Assembly (NCBI GenBank): GCA_008694505.1
Contig: VZDJ01004378.1
Span: forward strand, 16,113,645 to 16,177,644
DNA: 64,000 nt
Source of the DNA: Cyanoderma ruficeps
Lineage: Eukaryota; Chordata; Aves; Passeriformes; Timaliidae
Direction of reading: 5' to 3'
The position numbers and the translations under genes are program-made. The notes under the pieces were generated by a model. It made no database searches. It was not told the DNA's origin and worked only from the letters and a program-made list of their open reading frames with translations. This document shows positions 38,641 through 52,900 of this stretch, in pieces. Positions within the stretch are counted from its first letter, which is position 1. Each line of letters begins with the position of its first letter.

Positions 38641-41600
38641 CCAAAGATATGTTGGTCGTTACTAACTACAAAGCCACTTCTTCAAAGTTCCAAAACCAGA
38701 AAAAATAATTGAGGCTATGAAAGGAGAATTGTCTGTGTTTGCACAATGGTTGTGGCTACTCCATAGGCAGCTGCTTACAGGCGGAGACAGGACAGTAAGA
38801 CATTATGGCTATTCTTATGGACACAAGCCCCAGTCTTCCAAATATACCCAAAATTCTTCCAGAGTTCATGGTCCCTTCCCTGCCTTCCATATTGTTTCTT
38901 AGGCAATGGTCCAGCACCCTACAGCCATGGTGCCTCCTAAGAGGAGGTATTTCTCCTACCCAGACTGCTGAAGGGTGATGGTGACCTTCAACTCAAACAC
39001 AGATGCAAGCCTTGACAGGCACATACCTCCACGTCCTGGTACAGCAGTCAGAGCACACTGCAAACCTCTGCTCCAGCAGCACTGCCCAGCACCCTGGTCT
39101 GTATCTCCTCACTTGAGCACAGAGTCCCAGCAGGGAAACTGCTGCCATACTCATCTTCAAAACTCTTCATCTTTCTGCGTAGTGCAAACCCAACCAAGGC
39201 CAAACTGAGCTCTCTGTCCAGAGCACGGAACATTCCTCTTGAAGGAGCTTTCCTGTCACCCCCAATTTTGCACACCTCCTATCTCACTCAACCTGGATCC
39301 TCAAATAAGGAACCTACCCAGTCAGGCAATACTGGATGTTTCAAAAACCTGCTGGATCACTCCCCGTGCCACTGCTCCTCCTGTGTTTGGCTTTGTCAAG
39401 CTCTACCTTTGTAGTACCATGGCTTGATATTGCCTTGTGAACCAGGTTCAGTCCGCAGACCAACTCTGGCCATTTGCAGCTTGCACAGCTGAAGACTTGT
39501 GCATATGAAGGAATCACCAACCACATAAAAGTCTATCTTATCAGCAACAATCCCTTTATTCTCTTCCAAGACAAAGCTGGAGGAAATGTGCCCTTCAGCA
39601 GAAGCAATACGTAAGAGGTGCAGCAGAGCCAACAACTTAGTCAGCAAGGACAGAGGGGCAGAGACAGCCTGTTTATTTTAAACAATGGAAGAAATAGGGC
39701 ACAGGAGAATACTGCGCCAAAAAAAGGTTTAACTTTATTATCAGTTCACATCAAAATAATTTTAGTCTTCAAAAGTGGGTGAAAAAGTACTGCCCGGGTT
39801 GTTTTGGGTGACTAAAGTTAGGGTGTCAAATCTAATTGCCAAAGCCCAAGTGACCTGAATTTCAAAGACACAGAGATCAGTTATCACTGGAGTAGGCTGG
39901 AAAGCTGAGCACCAGATTTTACAGTGATAAGAAATACTGCTTTGGAGAAAATATTTATTAAAAAGGGACATATTTCCTATTACCATTATCAAGAGCTGGT
40001 TCACAAATGGCACCAGTCAGACTGCTGTTTAACTGCAAATCTCTCAGCTGTGGAAATCTCAGGCTGCCTGAGTGGCTTTGTAAGAATTTGCTTATCAGTT
40101 TTTCTAAAAGAATGAAAGATTTTATAAAGAATGACAGTTGGTACAACTATAACTAATTATAGATAAGGTCACAGGCAGCCTTCAACAGCAGTTCTACAAA
40201 ATGCATCCTCATGAAAGCATGCAGTGGTAGCTGGAAATTCAGGCCTCACCACCAAACCAGTCATCCATAAACTGTACAAGTACAGCTGAAAACTACAGAC
40301 CATACAGCTCCATCAGAACAGTGCAACAGTGGTTCTTTGTCATCCTCCTTTTGTTTTTTATCCATCTGTGCCACAGGCTATATTAAGGATCTCCCTAGAG
40401 CAGGAACTGTCTTTTAATTACATACACAAGGCTTATCACTGCAGGTCCCTTGTCTTGCTCGAAGCTACATGTTCCTCTAACACATACTAGAAACAGGAGA
40501 GACAACAGTGTCTGTCTGTATTTGTGATCAGGCTTTCTCCCACAAATACCCTCCTATCAACATCAGTCTAAGGTGACAGATTAAGCATACCCAGGACCAC
40601 TGCACTGTGCATCCATCCTACATGGATGCACATCAACCAAGCTGTGCCCAACACAGGCATCCAGCTACTCTCCAAGCAGTGGATCATCTGCATGAGACCT
40701 CTCCCTGCACCTGAGAAGAACTTGCAGAAATTCTTTTCAACCATTGAAAGTTTATCTTGCAAGCCCTCTCACCTTCTTCCTCCTAAGGGGAGACTTACTT
40801 TTTGACTTGTTTTACCTGTTTCTTATTTACTAGCCAAAATGACTGTCTAATGTATTGCTTTACTTGCATCTACATAATAGTGCACTGGTACATTTTACTT
40901 TTCAAGAGGAAAAACCCTCAGTATAATCCTTACTTCGAGCAATACGTTCAGCACCTGTACACATTGAGAACAACAGCAAATAACTATGATCTGCTATGAT
41001 CTTTGGCAACAGCAGCGTTTTTCCTACTAAAAGACATAAAAAACACAGATGAATGGTCCTGTGAGTTATTCATCTTACATGAAAAACACATGGAATGATC
41101 TTTAAGGCAAATGCTTAAAATAGCAACAATACCAAATGCTCTATTTTCATTTAGAGGATATAACATTATTTTCTACATAGCTCAAAATATGCCATTCTCC
41201 ATGCAGCACAGAGCCTTACTGTTCTTGTTTGCAGGTGGCCATCAAGGGTATTTTGCAGGGGAAGGTTTTGATGGATCCATTCTATGCAATGGCAAGGGTT
41301 TCTTCTCTCACACCCGACACAAAGCTACCAAGTAGGTATTTCTAGGAATTACTGCTATTCCACTGACTGCTCATGCCTTCAAGATATCCAATTATTGTTC
41401 CAGCAAGCCAAAACACTAATAAAAAATGGTAAGTAAAAGTAGTAATGACTCAAATAAATGTTGTCAAGTGAAGACACCAATAATTGAGGTTATGCAGTAA
41501 CATAAAGAGATACCACTACTGGTGTGACAATCCCAAAGTCAACAGGGCTTTGCCAAAATGAGTACCACCCTGTATCTCCACTCCTAAGCAATCACAGCAT

Positions 41601-41647
41601 ATTTTAAAGCAATCACATAAATTCAGAACTACATTAGACAAGATTAC
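38641..41647. other. noncoding; one weak candidate exon
   Basis: Mixed composition. The part at 38900-39450 is less AT-rich but carries no recognisable coding sequence. A splice-bounded open segment at 41235-41335 is discussed as a finding. Nothing else was recognised. Confidence 0.45.
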
Positions 41648-41690
41648 ATCAGACATCTGACTATATCAGACGTCTGACTACATCAGACAC
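41648..41690 (+). repeat. 17-bp tandem with palindromic core
   Basis: Unit ATCAGACATCTGACTAT, then ATCAGACGTCTGACTAC, then a partial ATCAGACA. The second unit contains the perfect 12-bp palindrome TCAGACGTCTGA; the first has TCAGACATCTGA with a central mismatch pair. About 2.5 copies. Confidence 0.85.
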
Positions 41691-44600
41691 ATTAAAGAGT
41701 GCTGCATAGTTTAACACACGGATGAACAAGTAATTAAACTTATTTGTTTGCAGATTAAATGCCTGTAAAAGAAAAGGCTTTTGTTCAGTCTGAAAAAAGG
41801 GGGAAAAAACACAACCATTTTCTCACATTTGTACTTTATGCTGCAAAAATTTAAGGACCATGAGATTATGCTTTAATTTTCAGTACAGCCATGCCTGCAG
41901 GATTTTGGGAACCTTACTAGAGAATAACAAAATGCAGCGCATCAAAACAAGAATTTTCAGGAGTCTCTTAAACTCTGGGAAAACATACACATTTAAATTT
42001 TCAGGTTCTCCAGTGAAAAGAAGAATATAATCCCATTCTAAAGAGGTATATATCACATTCTAACTGCAACATCTCCTCCTTGCCAAGCCATGTGAACATA
42101 CTAATGAATAAAGCAAGGGATACTCCAATTCCTCGGCTTCTTTTCTTAAAGGAGAGAAAAAAACTACCCGAGACCATGTATAAGCTAGAACCAATCCACC
42201 ACCACCACCACTACTTTGTCCTTACCCCATGACTTTTAGCTATCCACACCAATGGAACACACTGCCCTCAATGATGGCTCAGGGTCATGAACTCTGAGAC
42301 ATCCATTTTTAAATTCCAGTAAGCAACTGGTAACATTACAGCAACATCATAAAGAGAGGGCATTTTCTTTTCTTTCTCACAAAGTAAGTATCCATAACAC
42401 ATACTCAGTCATATGTGAAGATGGAGAGTTTGTATGATGGGGAATAAATTCCAAGTATTATATTGGAGACAATAAGGAGAAAGGAATGATACCAGGCAGA
42501 CTAGAAATAAAGGCAAACCCCCTAATTTTAGTCTTTCACTTTTTAATATTGATACACTTACTTTATATGGCTACTATGCATATATTTCAGTATCTTCCTC
42601 AAATACAGTATTTAATCAAAACAGGAGGAGGATAAAGAACATGAGCAGAAAGAGAAGTAGAGATACTCGAGTTAAACTTCCACCCTCTATTTACATTTCA
42701 TACGTTTTGCTGTACTAATAGCACAATCAGATGTGCAAGGCTGAATACTGTGTTTCCATAGAAAATCCCAAAAAAGACTCTGAGACAGAACAAAGATCTT
42801 AATACATAAGGTATGTATGTGTAAGTGTAGGAAGAAAATAAGTGTAGTGAAAAAACCCAGGAAACCAAGATGACAACAGAAGAAAACAGTACACCTACAG
42901 CACTGCACTAGCCAGGATGTGCCACAGCACGGTGGACCCAAAGTTTCCTCAGCAGTCTGAAAGACTAATTAGCATCTTGTAATAAAGCAAAGAGTATCAG
43001 AGGCTCTGGAAAAACAGCATTTGAATGATTTCAAATGAATGAGTCACTTGTATCAGCTCGCATTTTGAAAGTAATGAGGCTATTTCAGTCCAGCTAAAAG
43101 TGAGTAAATCGCTAACTGCCCCCAACAATCTTACACATTTCCAGAATAAAATGCAAAAGGGATTTAAACGTTCCTATCAAGAATATAAAGCTTCTGTGGC
43201 TGCAGCCTTTCTAGAGACATTTAATTAAGTATTTTTCAATTGCACAACTTGAAACAGGAGTGATTTTGCCTGCCTGCCCACCAGTGAGGAAAGCACATCA
43301 CAGCCTGGCAAGGAAGAGGCAAGATGAGAAGAGCTGCTTCCCCCGCACTCAGGGTTGCTTAGTTCTCCCTGGATCCCCATGCTACATTTTTCCTTTGTAT
43401 TATGAGGACAACTTCAGAAAGCCTGACAACATAATAAAGCTAGAGAAAGACAACCCCACCATTACCACTGCAGAAAATAAAACATGGATTAATGTCACTA
43501 AGGCATATGTCAGAAGAGATAATAATGATGCGTACAAATGAATCTTCTCATCAGGAGCAAAGAATGTAAGCACCACCAAGAATGGAATAATAATTACATA
43601 CAAATCAAAAATGACACTGCCAGCTGCTAAGCACACATTATTTTCCCAGATTACCAAAGAGTTTGTTTTCCACTTTTTCCCTTAAATCTTGCTACATCTT
43701 CCTTTTCTATTCAAGTGACAGAAATTATAAAGTACAGAAGCAGGTGCTTGCACTCCCTAGGAAGACAAATGCTAGCACCATCAGATAGCTTGCTGCTTAC
43801 AGCTCTAACTACCCATTGTGCCATGATGAAGGTGCAGATGTGCAGTGAAGACTTTTTTCTTGTTTCAGAAAATGGCTTTTCTGAGTCAAAACACAGAAAC
43901 TGGTTATAAATTGTGATAAATGCTCAGTTTCCAGTTTCTGAAGCATTTACTAACAATGTGCCACACGCTTCTCATGTCCCTCTCTTACTTCTTAAGATTT
44001 GCATTTCTGCATGCTCTAACCACTGATGTTACAGTAAGATTCAAACACAGAGTAGTCACATTCAATAAATACACACCAGTCATGTCCTGCCAATCTCAGC
44101 CAATGAGAGTCTGGCATATAAAATCATATATTGGTTGTATTTCTCTGAATGCATTCCCTGCCATTCTTATAATCATTACTTCATCTATCTTCCAAAGACA
44201 GAATACAAGATCAAGTACCACAATCACACGCTTCTTGAACTAATAATTTATTTTACTGTTCTTTTTTAACTCGAGTTCATATCCTGAAGATATAACTGAA
44301 GACAAGCACCAGAGAGCTTCTAAGCAATTTTACTAAAGGTATGTAATTAAAAATATTCCATTAAGAAGACAAGATCTAACATAATATATATAATCAAGAA
44401 AGATTAACTTTTACTGATATTACAATTTACCCAGAAATTTATTATCTGCATCCTGTCTGTCAGCTGGGTGAGACAAGATTTTATTACTGAGATAACACAG
44501 TAAGAGTTTGCATTAAGTAGTCAAGATGCTAGAAAAAGACACAACATTTATGACATGTACTAGAGAATTGCTTTCTCCTTTACATCTCCTATTAGAAATT

Positions 44601-45334
44601 ACTACAATCATTTTAGTAGTCTGTAGGTATGGAGGTACATTAATCTTTCCTCTTTACATTTTATTGCACATGACCTATGAATTATTTTCTCTGTCCCATA
44701 AAGATTACAACCTTCCTGTCTGTATTATTATAGCATTCTAATTCTAAAGTACATATATATGTTATTTAATAGAAAGGATTATATTAAAGAAGAATACTCA
44801 CCACAAATAAAAGCTAAGTAATAATTAGGGTAGCAAGTACATATGTAAAGTTTATTAGACAGGCAGACTAAAAATAGCACTTCTGGATGAATGTTACTAT
44901 GCCTTTTTTGCTGGTAACACAGAGAGGCACAAGATACTTTCATTTACTTCCCTCACAAGAGTGCTGAATTTTAAATTCTTCTTGACACTACTTAGGATGC
45001 AATCATGCCTTTTTTGACAAACTGCTAAAAACATGACAGCATTCTTAGTAGAAACTGGCATAACAGCAAAATGAAAAAGAATCAACTCATTTTCTGCTGA
45101 ACATTTATTTTCAGTTGGTCTGTAAAACCAAGATCAATTTGCTACTTACAATGATTAATAACTTCCTTGTCCTTGACGAGGCACTCTGGAAATTGTTACA
45201 GGCAGAGCAGTACATACAATACTGTTAAGGTGTCTGCTTACTGCGTATTTGTTAATATTTTATTGTGGCAAACTCTCATTTTACACACGTGAGACCTTTT
45301 TCTTATTTTCAATTGGACTTTCTCCTATTTGTTG
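41691..45334. other. noncoding; nothing specific recognised
   Basis: AT-rich sequence. The 93-codon plus-strand frame at 43260-43541 has no recognisable domain, and its end lies in repetitive-looking AT-rich DNA. No exon or named repeat was identified. Confidence 0.5.
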
Positions 45335-46960
45335 CGGTTGACCTTTGCCCTGTCACCATTGGTGCCTGATGGCACCACTGAGAAGACCTATCCCCTTTAC
45401 TCACTCTCATCACACGCTTTGATAACACACCCTGAGCTTTCTCTTCTCCATGTGGAACAGTCCCAGCTTTTACTTTAACCCACTCCCCCCACCCCCCCCC
45501 CGCAATGTCAGGTGCTCCAAGCCCATAATCATCTTCATGGCCCTTCCTTGGACCTGCTCCAGTCTGTCCATGTCTCCCTCACACTGGGAAGCCCAGGACT
45601 GGATCCAGCACTCCAGGTGTGTCTCACCAGGATGGGCAGAGGGGAAGGATCACCCCCCTCTCCCAGCTGGCAGGGCTGTGCCTGATGCAGCCCAGGAGGC
45701 TGTTGGCCTTCTCGGCCACCAGGGCACATTGCTGCCTCCTGCCCAGCTTGGTGTCCATCAGCACCCACAAGCACTTTTCTACCAAGTTGCTTTCCAGCTA
45801 GTCAGACCCCCAGAACAGTACATGGGGGTTACTCCTCCCCACATGCAGGACTTTGCATTTCCCTCCGCTGAACTTCTTGAGATTCCTGCTTGCCCATTTC
45901 TCCAGCCTGTCAAGGCGTCTCTGAATTGAGCACAAGTAGGTGTCTTACTCACCACTCCTCCCAGTATTGAGTCACCAGCAAACAAGCTGAGGGTACACTC
46001 TGTCCCATCATCCAGGTCATTAAAGATGTTCAACACTATCAGACCGTTGGGTATGCCAAATATAGCTGACCTCCAGCTGGACTTGGTGGTGCCAATAACA
46101 ATCCCCTAAGCCTCACAGCTCAGTCATTTTTCAGACCAGCTAACAGACCACTTATCTAGTCCATACTTCAATAGTTTGTGAGGATGATATGGAAGACAGT
46201 GTCAAAAGTCAAGATAAGGAACATCCATACACTGTTCTCTGCTCAACCATCCAGCTATCATCTCATTGTAGAAAACCATCAAAGTTGGTCAGGGATGATT
46301 TCGCCTTCTTAAACTCATGAAGACTGCTCAAATCACCTTCTTGCTCAAAAGATGCTTGGAAATGCTTTCCAGGATTGTTTTCCCCATCACATTCCCATAT
46401 ACCCATCTGAAGTTAATCAGCTTGTGCCTCCCTGGATCCCCCTCACGAGCTCCTTGCAGGCCTCCTATCATGAGCACCTAGAAGCCTGTTCTCCTGAGGT
46501 CCAGGGTTGTGACCCCACTACTTGTCTTGTTCCTTCCTTGCAGGATCTTGAGTTCTTCCTTACTATGGAAACTGCAGCCAAGACTGCTCAACCTTCACAT
46601 GTCTGCCCAGTTCTTTCTCACTGCTCAGTGTGAGGTCAAGGAAAGCACCTCTGCTCATCAGTTTATTGATCCCATGTGTTAACAAGTTATTATCATCAGT
46701 GCACTCCACCAACCTTCTGGATTACTTGTGCACTATTGTGTTATTCTTCCAATAGATATCAAGGTGGCTGAAGTCGCCCTGAGGCCCAGGACCAGCCTCC
46801 TGCAAATGTGAGGCTTTTTCCAGTTGCTCGAAGGCATCCTGCACTGTTTCTTCCTGATGGGGCAGTCTGTAGCAAGGACACATCGCAATGTCACCTACAC
46901 TGGTCTGTGAGCTTTCCCTTACCCATAAGCTTTCAGCTGTCTGATCCAGGCATCCCTGCT
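45335..46960 (-). mobile_element. CR1 LINE ORF2 relic (endonuclease + reverse transcriptase), internally deleted
   Basis: On the minus strand the conceptual translation starts in the endonuclease domain: LWVRE near 46922, CYRLPHQEE near 46865, QGDFSHLDIYWKNNT near 46770 (the GDFNxPDICW motif). It continues past the domain end to about 46440. About 100 codons between the endonuclease and RT fingers appear missing. RT then runs through YGLDKW near 46165, NIFNDLDDGTECTLS (46030-45986) and the catalytic FADD equivalent, here FAGD at 45982-45971. The RT C-terminus (QQCALVAEKANSLLGCIRHS, about 45735-45676) and GDMDRLEQVQ (near 45570) follow. Stops and frameshifts are frequent. Similarity fades near 45335, before the usual CR1 3' end, so the copy is truncated at both ends. 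Confidence 0.9.
45479..45504 (+). repeat. poly-C tract in CR1 relic
   Basis: A C-run interrupted by T and A (CCCACTCCCCCCACCCCCCC, then CCC) sits where CR1 should encode the end of ORF2. It is a G-run in the element's sense orientation, probably a slippage expansion, and a site prone to sequencing length error. Confidence 0.85.
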
Positions 46961-49900
46961 GCACTCTCACATGGAAAACTGAGCAGCTCCTCCTCACCTT
47001 CCCAAAATACTGTAACTTGTAACTGCCTAAGCAGTTCCTCTTGAGATAAATTAATCCCAAAAGTGTTTAATCTGGAGTGCTCTACTGAATGAGAAATTCT
47101 TAAGGACCCTTGTGATGCTGGTAAATCTTCAGTTTTCATAATCAAATCATATCTAATACCTATAGTGGGCTGCAAGAGCTCTTCAGCACTAGGAGAAAAA
47201 AGGCAAGTTTAACTGAAGGCAGGTGTAGCTTTCATTCCTTTTCAGGAAAGAAAACAATGCAGCAAGTGTTGCCTGGAAATAACAATTTGAGGAATTCAAA
47301 GTAGTTCTAGTACCTGAACCAACAGGTGCTCTAATTATTTCCTCTTCACAAATAAGAGATTCTTAATATGAAGACTCATCTTTTCCCACTCATCTTTGAG
47401 CAACAATATGTTACAAGTGGCCTCCTATATACAAAATCATATCTCTAGTTCTCCACCAGCCTCAGTTTTCAATATTTAATAACCTTATCCTTTTAAGTAA
47501 TGTGTTTAGGTCTTATGGGCAATACACTACAATAGGACACTGTCTATGGACAAGTGTTCTTGAGGGAATGAGGAAAAAAGATTGGTTTGTTCTACATTTC
47601 AAACAGACCATTTCTGTGTTAGGGGTCAATTCCATTTCTGATACTGGCTTCTCTAGCTTAACCTATTTCCAAGCCATGTTCTTGGTACAGTATTTTTGAA
47701 AAGTTAGTGAGCCACCACTGAGATGCCTGGCAGAGTCCTAACAGGGGCCTCTCTCCACTTGCAGCTTTTGGCTCAAATGTCCCAAAAGAATAAGGCAGAT
47801 AATACAATATACAGACATTCTGCTTTTCTAGAGAAGGCTTTTGGACAGAGACACTTACAAATAAGTTTGGGCCCTTTCTCACCAAAAATATTGAAAATAT
47901 TCTGACCCTCTTAACTGTTGGGGAACACAGAAATTGATCAGGCTTTTAGGCATATTTCAGTGTAATCTGCCACAACTCATTTGCCAACTGGCTACACATT
48001 TCTCCGGTATAATCCCAACAACTAGAAAGAGCATACACGCAGGACACTGCCAGAGCAGAAGTCCACAGCGCTCCATCTTTGCAGTCATGGTTCTGAACAC
48101 AGGCAAATGAGTATTTTGACTAAAAATGGACCTGCTGCAACTGGATAAAAGCTTACATCCTTTCATACTTCAGCTCTCTCAGTCACAATAATAATTTCAT
48201 GCCTCTCTGACAAGCACCTTAAATGCCAAATCACACAAACTATCTCCGGAAGTTGACCTATAATCTTATCTTCCTTTTTGCTTGGATTTAGCCAAGACTT
48301 CTAGGATACCTTAAGGAATTTTTCTTCAGTAGAATAATTTAAGAGCTCAAATTCCACTGGGTTGCAAAAGCTTTGTCTTTGAATTTAATGTGCATGAACA
48401 CCAAATCTGAAGGAGTTTCTCTCAACAATAGCAGGCTTATTACTGGCACTGTATTTCTGAGCATCGGACAGGAAAATGACAGGGAAAGCACATGCTCACA
48501 TACTGCATCCTGGAACACACAGCATCTATTAGACTCTCACTTGGGAATATTCTATTCCAAAACCTTCTGATTTTAAGCATCAGTCCACCATTTGGCTAAC
48601 CAAGTATTTCATGGATCAAACAGCTTGGTCCCACATATAGAGTATGAAGGTCATTTCAACAGGCTAGATGAGTGCTCTGTTCAAGCTCAACTATGCTAAC
48701 CATGCAAGATTCAACCGGGCAAAGGATCCAGCCCCGTTTCCAGGCCTGCAGCCACACTGGGAGCTACCTGCACAGTAAGCTTCTTTCAAAAATACATCTA
48801 GAAAATCCTTTGACATTTGTGTATGACAACACCATTTGTTCTGATTCTCAGTGTCAACTCAAAACGTCAAGATTTCTTTTGATTTGGAGTACAAAGTTAT
48901 TTGAATTTTTTCTCATAACACCTTGTCAAAGCAATGGCTTGTAATATTTCCCAAAAATAAAAGTTACCACCATTTCAGCTGATAATTTTCTCACTTTTTC
49001 CCCTCACAGACTCATCTTCAATGTTAGCAGAGCTGAGTGCACAGCTCAGGAGCTGTTCCTCTACCTGAAGATAACTACAGTGATCTCCTTTGTGCATGCT
49101 GCTGTTAAAACCAGCCTAAAGGAAACAACTGCAACTCATTAGGGAGTACTTTGCAGTTCACAAGAACTACTGGGATGTACTTTCTGTAACACCCAGCTAT
49201 GCACTGTCTTGAACAGTGGCCCTGGTCATTCAGCTGTTCCTCACAGGTTGACAGGGAGAATGTTTGTTAATGATGGGAAACACAATGAAAAGTAGGTCAA
49301 GTACAACAAAACTGAGGGGAAGAAGGATGTTCTACAGGGAATTCTGTTTTTCTAAGCATATGCAAATGAGGGTGTTAGCAGCTGTGGCATCCAAAGACTA
49401 CAGTGTGGGGAAAAAAACAAAAAAGTAATCTTCTGGCTGTAGCCACAGAGGAATTTATCTGTGTTAGCCTCCACTATCTGCATTTCCATTTTACAAGCAA
49501 CCACACAACTTCAGTGCTACCATTCCTACCTTCATTATTAGAAGCATGTGTATTTTATCAAGAATTGGTTCTCCAAAACAGACTTCTCTCTACGATCTGA
49601 AGAACAACTCACTGACTGCTATGAGCCCAGCTCTGGGATACACAACTGAGGTAAAATATTGAGAGCAAACAATTTCTAATCTTTATGAGGAGTACTTGCA
49701 AAACAATTTTAGCTGTCCAGAGATCTGCAAGTTAGTTTCATATTTACATACCTACATTGTATGTATATATATATACCCATCCACTCTGCTTACTTGGGGA
49801 GACAGGCACAGATTCCTCCCCCATAAAAGTAGTTTTGGGCAGCAGCTATGTTTCCAGAAACACACAGCACAAGGGAACAACAACTTCTGGAAGCCTCTTT

Positions 49901-52900
49901 CCCATTTGGACCATTTCTAAAACTGCTATTCAGCAGAGCCAGAAGGAAATCAGGTAAACATTTAGGAAGATCTTCAAGGAGATGAAGACAAAAGGGTGTC
50001 TGTCGGTTTCTTACACACAGTAGAGAGGGAGAGTGGGATGGGAATTTACTTTGGTTTATAGGTCTTCTGCACAGTCTGACCTGGCAAATGAAGAACATAA
50101 CCCCATAGAGTTGGGGCAGCTCCCATGTGCTGTGGGGAGGAAGCTCTTTCTGGAGCACCAGTTAATACGATGCTCTCCTGTAGCTTAATCAGCTCTGGTG
50201 ACTCATCTCCCCTCTCAGTTCCTGTATCTGAAATTTGGGAAGCAGGGACGAAGGTGACTGAAAGGAAAATCGCTCTGAGGAAATGAAATTAATCCCAGAG
50301 GATTTCCTGACATAAGAGTCTTTTAAGGCACTCTGACATGTTCTCAGGGCAAAACTACTGTCACGCCTGGCAGTCAAGGCTCAAGCAATGCCTCGGTGAT
50401 GCTTCACGCTCCAGTGGAATGCATGGCTGCGCTTCTCGGGGCCTGGGCACGCAGCTGGCACTGCTGCAGCTCTGCCGGCTCCATCTCCTCACAGGGAGGA
50501 GGAAGGGGACAGGCTGCCTTATGATGCATTTATATTTCTTACCTATTTTACATACATACGTGTTGATAATATCGAGATACATGCATTTATACAATTATAC
50601 ATGTAAGAAGGAAAACTTAACAATAAAGGGTCAGACTTCAGGGGAAACCCAGGGTACCACTGCATGAATGAGAGCAAACAGACCCAAGCTCACCCTGCTC
50701 TGCTCTATCCGCTGTAGTGGATGGAACCTCCTTTTTATGCCACAGTACTTTGAATTCTCTCCTAATTTTGTAGCAAATGTTGATAAAAACAATGATAACT
50801 AAGAAAGTGGTTGTAAAAGAAAACTATATAAAGTAAATCTTATGAGTGAAAATAGAAAAAAACAATGATCTTCAGTATTTTAATCCCTGTTTTACTACTC
50901 TGACAATCTTGTACCAACATGAAAATGTTTACAAACATGGATGTTGTTGCCAAATTTCAGCAGAGCAAAAAAAAATATTTTGAGCATCTCTGCAATATGG
51001 GAAATTCTAGCAGAGTAAGGCTTTAAAAAATTCCATTCTTCCTGCAATTTCCATTTTAGGTTTTTAAATAGGCACATTGCAGCATTTAATCGCTTCCTGT
51101 TTTAATGTACTGTGTTACATCCAGAATTAAGATATTTTCTAGTAAATGAAGAAAAACATTTCCCAGAGCCACAAAATGCTTTCAAAGCCCTCAGTGACAG
51201 CACAGTTTGTGATAAAATAATACAGTTTTGCAGCACACTACTGCCTCTACTGCACTCTATTAATTCTTGCCCACTGACATTACAATCACCCCCTGTATTG
51301 TTCACATTTTAACAAACCTCTCCAGAGTTTGTTTTTAATTAGAGATATATATATATATGCTACCCCCAAACTCCTGGGTATTTACTCTTTCATTAGATAA
51401 TTTTACCTAAATTAGTGTTCAAGAAGCACTGAAAATTCCCATTCCATCTAGCAAGATCTCCTCATTGCCATCAAAATGTGCTTACAGTGTCCATCACTGT
51501 GACTCAGCATATCTAAGAGCCAAACACAAAGACCACTAGAGAATACAAACGAAAGAACTGTTACTCCATTGCATCCTAATAGAAATCCCAATTTTCTGCT
51601 TTGCTGTGGAGGTGTTTTTCTTTAGTTTTAAGAGTTGTTGGTTTTTCCTTATTCTTGGGCCCTAAAACATTCCTTCACGATAGGTTTACTGTTGCAGTCC
51701 TGCCAATCATTCCAGCAGCCCAGTAATACTGAACCTATGGCTTAGCATCAGTATACATCCAACCAGGTGCTCTGCCCCAGCTGCCCCCTTCTCCAGGGGT
51801 CCCTTGGGCAAAGCCTGTTGGCTTGCCAGCAGCAGCCCAGCTGTGGGCCATACACATCTACCAGCAGTTGATGAGCACAGATTGAATGGAAGAGCAGTCA
51901 CCAGCTCCCCCAGAAGGAAGAAGTGCTGGGAGCTCAGTGTTTCAGCCAGAACAAAAAACACCTCTGTATTGGAATTACATCTAATAAAAAATACAAAGTA
52001 ATCTCTAACTTTATTAGTTTTAATTAGCAACTTCTTGAAGCTCTGGGAAAACAATGTTGTGAATAAAACTCATGGTGTGAGTTCTATTCACGGTGACAGG
52101 ATGCAGGCAGCTGTATAGAAAAAGGAGTTCTTTAATTACTTTAGTATGTTGACTACCTGGATTAACTACGATCTTTGCAGAAGCAAAGGCCATTATTGCT
52201 TTACTTAATTCAAAGGCCTCTTATTCAGGCCATGTTTCCCTCCATGTTTATGTTCCACATATTTTTGTAAACTACTAATATAAGATTATGGGCCATGATG
52301 TTTCTAAAGAATCATCAGATTCTGCAAGATAAAAATGTAGCTCTGAAATAATCATAGTCCCCACAAATCCTACTGCCTTATAATATGCCTTTTCAAGGCT
52401 ATTGTCTTTTTTAATGCTGGACTTCTGATAACTTTGATCATTTAGAAGTACAGCCTCTCCTTTTTCCCCCCAAGACTTTTTAAGCTGTGCAATTCGACTG
52501 TCATCTCTCACAAGTGAAGCTATGGGAAATAACAAAAGAATACAGCCTGGCAGCTTACCTTGAGTGACTCGAGTCCTCAAGGAACCAATGTTGTCTACTG
52601 ACTGGAAGCTCTAGTGGCCCTCTTCAGACCACTATGACCTGAATCCTCTCAACACAGCATCCCCGCTGCCCAGAGCATCTTTCCTCAAGGACCAGCTTGA
52701 GCCACAGGCTTTTGAAAAGCCCACTACCAAATCTTATGTTCCAGAGTCCTTTCTGACCAGTCTACCCCATGATTATATGGCAACTACATTACACAAGTAC
52801 TCACTACTAACGTGACTTCTTTATCATAATGCATCAAGCATGTGCCTCCCTCAAAAATAGGATTATTATGAAGAAGCTGCAATAAGTGTTCAGTGATTCA

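Noticed and set aside
43260..43541. 93-codon plus-strand frame considered as an exon
   Set aside because: No good acceptor or donor at useful positions and no recognisable protein family.
45450..45929. 159-codon plus-strand frame, the second longest in the window
   Set aside because: It is antisense to the CR1 ORF2 relic; its apparent length comes from the GC-rich LINE sequence.
49790..50158. 122-codon minus-strand frame
   Set aside because: No family resemblance; includes low-complexity flanks and competes with plus-strand frames.
51707..52054. 115-codon minus-strand frame in a GC-richer patch, considered as a retroviral or coding remnant
   Set aside because: No retroviral motif or conserved domain was seen; composition alone is not enough.
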